DNA of 5,195 bases from an uncultured Mollicutes bacterium (GTDB lineage Bacteria > Bacillota_I > Bacilli_A > Acholeplasmatales > Anaeroplasmataceae). Numbering within the stretch: the stretch's first letter is position 1; every line of letters begins with the position of its first letter. The position numbers and the translations under genes were made by a program. Under the pieces are notes generated by a model. That model was not told the DNA's origin. It saw only the letters and a program-made list of their open reading frames with translations, and ran no database searches. The stretch covers positions 1-5,195 of the forward strand of contig CAMWJY010000080.1 in assembly GCA_947174685.1 (NCBI GenBank), in the 5' to 3' direction. Shown piece by piece: positions 1 to 5,195 of this stretch.

Positions 1-649
1 TAATAGCACGTTTTCTAGCTAATGCTATACCACCAGATTGGATTTCTCCTTCCTTACCAATAATTAAAGGAGTTACCTTCAATATATTTCCGACGATTGC
101 AGTAAGCTTACCTATTCTTCCACCATGCTGTAGATAGGATAATCCATTAATTGTAAAATAACAGCGACCAGTCTTCTTTAAATTCTCTGCAATTGGTAAA
201 ATTTCATCTAAAGAAAGTCCGTTTTCCTTCATTCTAACAATTTCTCGAATTAACAATCCTTGTGGGCAAGAAAGCATCGTAGAATCTAAAACCTCAATTC
301 TTGCCTCTGGATGATCATCTAAAAACATATCTCTTGCCATAAGGGCAGAATTTAGAGAACCACTGAATTTCTTGGATATGGTAATACACAAAATATCTTT
401 GTCTAAATTATAAGCTCTTTCGAATTCCTTCATATAATCCTCTGCCGTAGGCATAGAGGTTTTAGGGAAAACTCCTGGATTATCAATTAATTTTTGATAA
501 AAGTCTTGAACAGTAAAATCAACCTTTTCCCTAAGATAATTCTGTTCATCATAAGCAACATAAAAAGGTACAACTCTTATCCCTAGTTTTGATACAGTTT
601 CATCTGCTAAATCGCAGGCACCATCTGAAATTATTTCAAAATCTTTCAT
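1..649 (-). CDS. DegV family fatty-acid-binding protein (3' end cut by window edge)
   Basis: DegV/FakB-fold proteins bind one fatty acid in the cytoplasm. In Gram-positive bacteria the FakB members present it to the kinase FakA, which makes acyl-phosphate for phospholipid synthesis. The visible part is 216 codons from ATG at 649; the family is usually about 280-290 residues, so the C-terminal quarter is missing. Recognisable blocks are SDGACDL (8-14), KTSMPT (63-68, the region of the Thr that contacts the fatty-acid carboxylate), ISKKFSGSLNSA (91-102), LDS (121-123) and the diagnostic LSYLQHGGRIGK (170-181). The start is fixed by AGGAGG eight bases upstream. The gene has its own promoter in the 64-base gap after the LRR gene, so it is probably a separate transcription unit, though read-through is possible. 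Family assignment is secure. Whether it is a true FakB or another DegV paralogue cannot be told, because no FakA gene is visible. Confidence 0.93.
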   Translation of the reverse strand, partial: MKDFEIISDGACDLADETVSKLGIRVVPFYVAYDEQNYLREKVDFTVQDFYQKLIDNPGVFPKTSMPTAEDYMKEFERAYNLDKDILCITISKKFSGSLNSALMARDMFLDDHPEARIEVLDSTMLSCPQGLLIREIVRMKENGLSLDEILPIAENLKKTGRCYFTINGLSYLQHGGRIGKLTAIVGNILKVTPLIIGKEGEIQSGGIALARKRAI

Positions 650-657
650 CTTTAATT

Positions 658-663
658 CCTCCT
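658..663 (-). promoter_or_regulatory. Shine-Dalgarno site of the DegV-family gene
   Basis: On the minus strand AGGAGG lies eight bases before ATG 649 and supports that start. The predicted transcript leader is only about 17 bases, so there is no room for a riboswitch or attenuator. Confidence 0.85.
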
Positions 664-673
664 AGGTATTTTT

Positions 674-701
674 ATTATAGCATATTCCTATCCTTTTTCA
701 A
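674..701 (-). promoter_or_regulatory. Sigma-A promoter with extended -10, upstream of the DegV-family gene
   Basis: On the minus strand, TTGAAA (701-696) is a one-mismatch -35 box. A 16-base spacer follows, then a perfect TATAAT (679-674). TG one base before the -10 (682-681) makes it an extended -10. Shifting the -35 by one base to TTTGAA gives 17-base spacing. The expected transcription start is near 667, just upstream of the AGGAGG site. The promoter lies wholly between the LRR stop (714) and the DegV start (649). No operator-like palindrome is evident around it. Confidence 0.8.
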
Positions 702-713
702 ATAACATATTTT

Positions 714-1379
714 TTATTCCTTTGATTCGTTGAATTGAAATTCCACTCCATTTAAGGAATTTAGATAAGAATCATTACTCAAACGCTGTGATTGAACAAT
801 CACTTTCCTTAAGCTATCACATCCATAAAATGCATCTACTCCGATAAGATAACAATTTCTAGGAATCGTAACTTCTTCTATATTTGTGTAAGCAAAGGCA
901 TAGGTTCCTATAGTTAAAGTATTTGTAAGTGTAACCGTCTCTAAGCCTGTACAACCAATAAATGTACCACCTAAAATATCCTCAAGAGTTAACTCAACTG
1001 ACCTTAAGCTAGTACAATTTTCAAAAGCATTTCTGCCTATCACCTTAACATGAGATAAATCAATTTTTTCTAATCTTTTACAGTTTAAGAAAGCAAGTCG
1101 CTCTATCTCTTCTAGGTTCTCACTCAATATAATCTCTTTTAAGTTCGATTTATTCATAAAGGCTCTTGAACGGATTTTGGTTACTGGTTTATCCTTTATA
1201 CTATCTTTAATGGTATACCTTTTTGCATTACCATAAACCTTATCCACATAATAGGTACGAGCTTCATGATCATATCCATAGGTAATTCTAGGGATACTAA
1301 AAAAGCATATTAAAAAGATACCTACGATGCAGATTGCACCAATAATACTGCTCATTATGATAATATGCTTCTTTTGCAT
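714..1379 (-). CDS. Membrane-anchored BspA-type leucine-rich repeat (LRR_5) protein
   Basis: A 221-residue protein of unknown specific function. A short positive N-terminus (MQKKH) precedes one hydrophobic segment (about 6-28), with no convincing lipobox or AxA cleavage site. It is therefore probably a signal anchor holding the rest outside the membrane. Residues 34-66 resemble the N-terminal cap seen before LRR_5 arrays. About six repeats of 21-23 residues follow, starting near Ile 69, 92, 114, 135, 157 and 179, with the pattern I-G-x-x-A-F-x-x-C-x-x-L-x-x-V-x-L. The Cys position is filled in four repeats (100, 122, 143, 187). A short polar tail follows, with no LPXTG sorting signal. Such LRR domains usually mediate protein or surface binding. 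The gene is last in the operon, 13 bases after the ABC gene, and its ribosome site overlaps that gene's stop, so the two are probably co-translated. A role as accessory or sensor for the exporter is only inferred. Confidence 0.88.
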   Translation of the reverse strand: MQKKHIIIMSSIIGAICIVGIFLICFFSIPRITYGYDHEARTYYVDKVYGNAKRYTIKDSIKDKPVTKIRSRAFMNKSNLKEIILSENLEEIERLAFLNCKRLEKIDLSHVKVIGRNAFENCTSLRSVELTLEDILGGTFIGCTGLETVTLTNTLTIGTYAFAYTNIEEVTIPRNCYLIGVDAFYGCDSLRKVIVQSQRLSNDSYLNSLNGVEFQFNESKE

Positions 1380-1385
1380 GAAGCT

Positions 1386-1394
1386 TCACCTCCT
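1386..1394 (-). promoter_or_regulatory. Shine-Dalgarno of the LRR gene, overlapping the ABC gene stop codon
   Basis: Minus-strand AGGAGGTGA is a full-length match to the 16S anti-SD sequence and sits six bases before ATG 1379. Its first two bases belong to the TAG stop of the preceding ABC gene (1395-1393). Ribosomes terminating there would sit on the site, which points to translational coupling. It also confirms the LRR start. Confidence 0.85.
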
Positions 1395-3180
1395 AATCCA
1401 TATGTTTATATTGTAACTCGTAAAGATTGTAATATAACCCTTTTTTCGTTAAAAGCTCTTGATGAGTTCCCATTTCCATAATTTTTCCTTTATGCAAAAC
1501 GATAATATTATCTGCATGCTGAACTGTAGATAATCTGTGAGCAACAATAAGCATTGTACCAACATTCATCATTTTTTCTAAGGAATCCTGAATCAATACT
1601 TCTGTTTCTGTATCAATATTGGCTGTTGCCTCATCTAGAATCATAATATTCGGCTTATGAAGTATGGTTCTAGCAAAGCTTAATAGCTGACGTTCTCCAG
1701 AAGAAAAGTTATTTCCACGCTCTAACACCTCATAGTCATAGCTTTTATCAAGCTTTTCAATAAAATGAGATGCATTGACATAACGACACGCCTCAATAAC
1801 CTCTTCATTAGAAAACCTTTCATCACGCATAGTAATATTAGATCGAATGGTACCACTAAACAAGAATACATCCTGTAGCATTTGTCCAACATGACTTCTT
1901 AAGCTTTCTAAAGCAATATCTCTAACATCTATTCCATCTATACGAATTGAACCCTTTTGAATCTCATAATTTCTTACAATGAGGGCTAGGATAGTAGTCT
2001 TACCAGCACCTGTTGCCCCTACAAAGGCTACAGTTTGATTTGGTTCTATAGTGAAGGATACATCCTTTAATATCCAATTCCCTTCATTATAGGCAAACCA
2101 TACATGGTCGAATTCAATTCTACCTTCAATATGATCTAATGTGATTGCATCTTCTTTATCTAATATCTGAGCCTTCATATCCAAAATTTCAAAGATACGC
2201 TCAGAGGAAGCAAAGGCAGATTGTAGCTGATTGAACTGGTCAGCAAGCTGCTGGATTGGGTTAAAGAACTGACCATTATACTGGTAAAACTTAACTAAAT
2301 CCTTAGATACTAGGGTTTCATTGATTACCATATAAAAACCATTATACAGGATGATGATATGACATAGAACATATAAAACATAAATTGCTGGTCTAAAGAC
2401 ACCAAAAATTAAAACCTCTTTGATGCTGTTTTTCTTTAAATCCCTGTTCTTCTTGTTAAACTCTAAGGTTTTCTTTTCCTCTTGATTGAAAATTTGAGTA
2501 ATTTTCATACCACTTAAATTTTCAGATAAGAAAGCATTCATATTCGAAACAGACCCTCTAACCTTACGATATTGTCTTCTAGATATCTTATTAAATAGAA
2601 TTGACATCGCAATTAAGAATGGCATCACACAAAGGATATAAGCAGTTAAAAGCGGTGAAATAATGAGCATCATAATGAGAACAAAGATAATCGTAAGAAT
2701 ATACCTAATTAAATTTACAATTACATTTGTATAAAGCTCATTAATCATATTGACATCAGAGGTAACTCTTGTCACAAGCTTTCCAACTGGAGTTGCGTTA
2801 ATTTGAGCAATTGCTAAACCCTCAATTTTAACAAATACTTCCTTTCTTACATCCCTGACAATTCTCTGTCCTGCCTTTTGAAGCATCATAGAGTTAAAAT
2901 AATTTAAGAAGGCACTACCAGCTACGATAGCTGCATAACAACAGATTAAAATGATAATAAAAACCATTTTTTCCTGATATGTCTTTTCTACGTTATCTAA
3001 TATTCCGATAAGCTCTCCTTCTAGATAAGCTGGTGTTAAATCTACGATTACAAGAATTGCTGTGAAGAGTAAGGATAAGATAAAGCTCCATTTTTCCTTT
3101 GCAGCATACTTTAATAATCTCTTTAATACCGTTCTATCCTTATAGGTGCGAATATTTTTGTTATCATCAAACTTTTGCAT
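1393..3180 (-). CDS. ABC exporter half-transporter, catalytic-Glu (BmrD/LmrD-like) subunit
   Basis: A 595-residue fused permease-ATPase of the type I (ABCB-like) exporter family, acting in the cytoplasmic membrane. About six membrane segments lie at 31-50, 71-93, 153-171, 172-196, 256-278 and, weaker, 280-300. The ATPase domain (about 355-590) has A-loop Tyr 364, Walker A GATGAGKT (388-395), Q-loop Gln 436, Walker B IMILDE (512-517) with catalytic Glu 517, D-loop ANID (520-523) and switch His 548. The signature is degenerate: FSSGE (492-496) instead of LSGGQ. This is the mark of one partner of a heterodimeric exporter, and the complementary defect is in the gene just upstream. By family knowledge its Walker motifs pair with the partner's LSGGQ to form the hydrolytic site. 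The start overlaps the upstream stop by one base (TAATG), with GGAGGTGA six bases before it. Substrate cannot be read from the sequence: relatives export drugs, peptides or lipids. Length is normal and the gene is intact. Confidence 0.95.
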   Translation of the reverse strand: MQKFDDNKNIRTYKDRTVLKRLLKYAAKEKWSFILSLLFTAILVIVDLTPAYLEGELIGILDNVEKTYQEKMVFIIILICCYAAIVAGSAFLNYFNSMMLQKAGQRIVRDVRKEVFVKIEGLAIAQINATPVGKLVTRVTSDVNMINELYTNVIVNLIRYILTIIFVLIMMLIISPLLTAYILCVMPFLIAMSILFNKISRRQYRKVRGSVSNMNAFLSENLSGMKITQIFNQEEKKTLEFNKKNRDLKKNSIKEVLIFGVFRPAIYVLYVLCHIIILYNGFYMVINETLVSKDLVKFYQYNGQFFNPIQQLADQFNQLQSAFASSERIFEILDMKAQILDKEDAITLDHIEGRIEFDHVWFAYNEGNWILKDVSFTIEPNQTVAFVGATGAGKTTILALIVRNYEIQKGSIRIDGIDVRDIALESLRSHVGQMLQDVFLFSGTIRSNITMRDERFSNEEVIEACRYVNASHFIEKLDKSYDYEVLERGNNFSSGERQLLSFARTILHKPNIMILDEATANIDTETEVLIQDSLEKMMNVGTMLIVAHRLSTVQHADNIIVLHKGKIMEMGTHQELLTKKGLYYNLYELQYKHMD

Positions 3181-4964
3181 TATTCGTCACCTCCATTGAT
3201 TTCAGCCTCTAAAGACTGCAGATGAACCATCTCTTGGTATAATGGACAGCTAGAAAGTAGCTCCTCATGTCCTCCAACACCAACGATAGCCCCTTCATCC
3301 ATAACGACAATCAAATCTAGAGTTTTCACTGTAGAGATACGGTGAGCAATCATAATGGTTGTCTTACCTTCTCTTAGATTTCTTAGATTAGATAGAATAG
3401 TTTCCTCTGTCTTCGTATCTACGGCAGATACAGAATCATCAAAAATTAAAATAGGAGGATTTTTTACAATGGCTCTTGCGATAGAAACCCTCTGCTTCTG
3501 ACCACCTGAAAGAGTGACTCCACGCTCTCCTAAAATCGTGTCATACTTCTCTTGAAACTCTAGGATATTGCTGTGAACATCTGCTAGCTTAGCTGCAGAA
3601 ACTATTGCTTCTTCATCTAGCTTCTCATAGGCGAAGGCGATATTATTAGAAATTGTATCACTAAACAAGAAATTATCCTGAGGAACATATCCAATAGCCT
3701 CTCTTACCTTTTTAAATGGTATATGCATAATGTCCTTATCATCAATGAATATTTGACCATCCTCTAGATTATAGGTACGAAGTAATAAATCCACAATTGT
3801 TGTTTTTCCACAGCCTGTCTTACCAATAATACCAACCATAGTTCCTTCTGGGATTACTAAAGAAATATCAGAAAGGACTGTATTAGATCCATCTGGATAC
3901 TGGAAGTTTAAATTCTTAAATTCTATCTTACCACGGATTTGGTCAACATCTTCTACATCTGTATCTACAATCTCAATTTTTTCAGCTAAGAATTCATCTA
4001 CACGATTTAAAGAAGCCTTTGCCTGGGCACGCATATTGATGAGCTGTGCTACTGCCATAAATGGCCATATAACAGCATCAAAATAGCCAATAAATTCCCA
4101 CATCTGACCAACTGTAAATTCCTTTCCCATAAAGCCATTTAAAACAAAATAGGAGCCTCCTGCAAAAAGTAAAAGGAATATGGATGAAATAACAACAGTA
4201 AGTAAGACATTTAAAAGTGTTGAATACTTCACATAATTTATATTTTTTGCACGATTCTCTTCATTGATTTTATCAAAGTGCCTAATCTCATGAACTTCCT
4301 TTACAAAGGCCTTTACAACCGCAATACCACTGAAATTTTCTTGGGTAAAATCAGATAATGCTTCATAGGCTTCTTGTCGTTCCTTAAATTTTTCCTTTAA
4401 TATACGACCAACGATTCCAGAAATCACTGCAATCAAAGCCATTGGGATAATACCAAAGCAGGATAATATCCAATTGGTGGTAAACATTCTATATAACGCA
4501 AAGCTACCTAAGAATACAGCATCTATTGCCATAACAGTACCACTACCAAAGGATTGTCTAATGACTTGTAGGTCATTGGTAAATAGTGCCATTAAAGCGC
4601 CTGTCTTATGATGCTTATAATATGCATTAGACAAGCATAAGGAATGCTTAAACATCTGTTCACGTACATCTGCTTCAATTCTAGCAGCAACACCAAAAAT
4701 ACAATATCTCCATGTAAAACGACCTACAAACATAATTCCTGCAATAAATGCAAGCTCAATCATAAGCCTTTTTATTCCTTCAGGATTATTGAATAAAGAG
4801 TTAGGATCTGCTTTTGCTTCCTCACCAATTCCATCAAGAATTTCTCCACAAATTCTTGGAATCTCCAGCTGGAACCAGTTTACAGCAAGTAATGCTAATA
4901 AACCAAAAAGGAAAAAGAAAAAATATTTTCCATAATATTTATTTACATTCTTTCCAAAGATCAT
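3180..4964 (-). CDS. ABC exporter half-transporter, degenerate-site (BmrC/LmrC-like) subunit
   Basis: A 594-residue fused permease-ATPase and the presumed heterodimer partner of the next gene. Membrane segments lie near 15-35, 68-90, 144-162, 165-187, 251-273 and 285-308. The first external loop (about 40-65, with ADPNSLFNNPEG) is longer than in the partner. The ATPase domain (about 346-590) has A-loop Tyr 356, Walker A GKTGCGKT (381-388), Q-loop Gln 429, a perfect LSGGQ (485-489), Walker B ILIFDD (505-510), D-loop SAVD (513-516) and switch His 541. Position 510, normally the catalytic Glu, is Asp, as in BmrC and LmrC, so this subunit's own ATP site should hydrolyse poorly. The degenerate-first gene order matches bmrC-bmrD in Bacillus. 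The ATG lies one base after the thioesterase stop, with AAGGAGG inside the end of that gene, so it is probably translationally coupled to it. Substrate is unknown. Confidence 0.95.
   Translation of the reverse strand: MIFGKNVNKYYGKYFFFFLFGLLALLAVNWFQLEIPRICGEILDGIGEEAKADPNSLFNNPEGIKRLMIELAFIAGIMFVGRFTWRYCIFGVAARIEADVREQMFKHSLCLSNAYYKHHKTGALMALFTNDLQVIRQSFGSGTVMAIDAVFLGSFALYRMFTTNWILSCFGIIPMALIAVISGIVGRILKEKFKERQEAYEALSDFTQENFSGIAVVKAFVKEVHEIRHFDKINEENRAKNINYVKYSTLLNVLLTVVISSIFLLLFAGGSYFVLNGFMGKEFTVGQMWEFIGYFDAVIWPFMAVAQLINMRAQAKASLNRVDEFLAEKIEIVDTDVEDVDQIRGKIEFKNLNFQYPDGSNTVLSDISLVIPEGTMVGIIGKTGCGKTTIVDLLLRTYNLEDGQIFIDDKDIMHIPFKKVREAIGYVPQDNFLFSDTISNNIAFAYEKLDEEAIVSAAKLADVHSNILEFQEKYDTILGERGVTLSGGQKQRVSIARAIVKNPPILIFDDSVSAVDTKTEETILSNLRNLREGKTTIMIAHRISTVKTLDLIVVMDEGAIVGVGGHEELLSSCPLYQEMVHLQSLEAEINGGDE
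3187..3194 (-). promoter_or_regulatory. Shine-Dalgarno of the second ABC gene, inside the first ABC gene
   Basis: Minus-strand GGAGGTGA lies within the last codons of the upstream ABC gene, where it encodes part of the C-terminal Gly-Gly-Asp. It sits six bases before the ATG that shares a base with the TAA stop. The arrangement suggests balanced synthesis of the two subunits. Confidence 0.85.
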
Positions 4965-4965
4965 A

Positions 4966-5195
4966 CTATTCCTCCTTCATACATACTTCTAAAACCGGCT
5001 TCTCCTTCACAATTTGGAAGTAAGTCTGCTTCCCATCTGCTTTTTTGCGAATAGACAAGGTATCTCTTTCTTTTGCTTCGCTTAGATAATGAAGCTCCAT
5101 AGAAGCTACCTTCATATGATCTAACTCCTCTAAGGTATAGCCATCAAATAAAATACGCAAATATTCTGCATTATTGACATGTCTAGAATAATCTA
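4966..5195 (-). CDS. Acyl-ACP thioesterase, C-terminal part (5' end beyond window edge)
   Basis: The frame is open from the right edge to TAG at 4968-4966, giving 75 complete codons of a family usually about 240-250 residues long. These enzymes hydrolyse acyl-ACP to free fatty acid and ACP in the cytoplasm, using two hot-dog domains. The visible part begins at DYSRHVNNAEYL, the D-x-N-x-HVNN-x-x-Y motif of the second hot-dog domain. It continues to MELHYLSEAKERDTL, matching the LEYRRECGRDS region of plant FatB, and ends in a final strand region, VLEVCMKEE. The partial codon before the Asp ends in TA, so the residue is Leu, Ile or Val, which fits the family D-[LI]-D. The Asn position of the motif is Ser here, and the plant Cys position is Ala. 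A TTG at 5160 could be taken for a start, but it lies inside the motif, has no ribosome site, and is an ordinary Leu codon. First visible gene of the operon, one base from the ABC gene. Confidence 0.85.
   Translation of the reverse strand, partial: DYSRHVNNAEYLRILFDGYTLEELDHMKVASMELHYLSEAKERDTLSIRKKADGKQTYFQIVKEKPVLEVCMKEE
4971..4977 (-). promoter_or_regulatory. Shine-Dalgarno of the first ABC gene, inside the thioesterase gene
   Basis: Minus-strand AAGGAGG lies six bases before ATG 4964 and encodes part of the thioesterase C-terminal Lys-Glu-Glu. It supports the chosen ABC start and coupling of the two genes. Confidence 0.85.

Noticed and set aside
703..716. Possible AT-only hairpin after the LRR stop as a terminator
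   Set aside because: The stem would be about five A-U pairs around a three-base loop with no GC pairs, too weak for an intrinsic terminator.
1290..1379. Possible lipoprotein signal in the LRR protein (Leu-Ile-Cys at residues 23-25)
   Set aside because: The residue before Cys is Ile rather than Gly, Ala or Ser, and the Cys lies inside the hydrophobic stretch. A plain membrane anchor fits better.
3478..3512. Asp in place of Glu in Walker B of the first ABC gene as a sign of a decaying gene or sequencing error
   Set aside because: The rest of the gene is intact, Asp here is typical of degenerate-site subunits, and the partner shows the matching signature defect.
4903..4929. A-rich tract in the start region of the first ABC gene as a phase-variable repeat
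   Set aside because: The A-runs are short (at most six) and broken by G. They simply encode a Phe-rich first membrane segment.
4814..5023. Plus-strand open frame of 69 codons
   Set aside because: It lies antisense across the thioesterase/ABC junction, has no recognisable domain, and opposes two well-supported genes. It is a shadow frame.
1..5195. tRNA, rRNA, CRISPR, insertion-sequence ends or large inverted repeats
   Set aside because: Almost all bases lie in intact coding frames, the only gap is 64 bases, and no repeat or RNA-like structure was visible by eye.

Overview
AT-rich window from a low-GC Bacillota, most likely class Clostridia. I infer this from the strong Gram-positive Shine-Dalgarno sites (AGGAGG, GGAGGTGA), the A/T-ending codons, and the gene families present (DegV protein, BspA-type LRR protein, bacterial acyl-ACP thioesterase). 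The lineage is an inference, not a species call. Every gene reads on the minus strand, and both window edges cut a gene.

Read in the direction of transcription (right to left), the window starts inside the C-terminal half of an acyl-ACP thioesterase. This gene runs off the right edge, and its apparent TTG start near 5160 is false. One base after its stop begins the first of two ABC exporter half-transporters (3180-4964). The second half-transporter (1393-3180) overlaps the first by one base (TAATG). Then, 13 bases on, comes a small membrane-anchored leucine-rich-repeat protein (714-1379) whose Shine-Dalgarno begins inside the stop codon of the gene before it. The tight spacing and nested ribosome sites make these four genes one translationally coupled operon.

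A 64-base gap (650-713) follows with no visible terminator. It carries a near-consensus extended -10 sigma-A promoter that drives the last gene, a DegV-family fatty-acid-binding protein cut by the left edge.

The two ABC proteins are complementary and asymmetric. The first has a canonical LSGGQ signature but Asp in place of the catalytic Glu. The second has the catalytic Glu but a degenerate FSSGE signature. Together they predict a heterodimer with one consensus and one degenerate ATP site, as in BmrCD, LmrCD and TM287/288. The exporter lies between two genes of fatty-acid metabolism and is co-transcribed with a predicted surface LRR protein. A lipid or envelope-related role is possible but unproven. 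I found no RNA genes, mobile elements, CRISPR arrays or long repeats.
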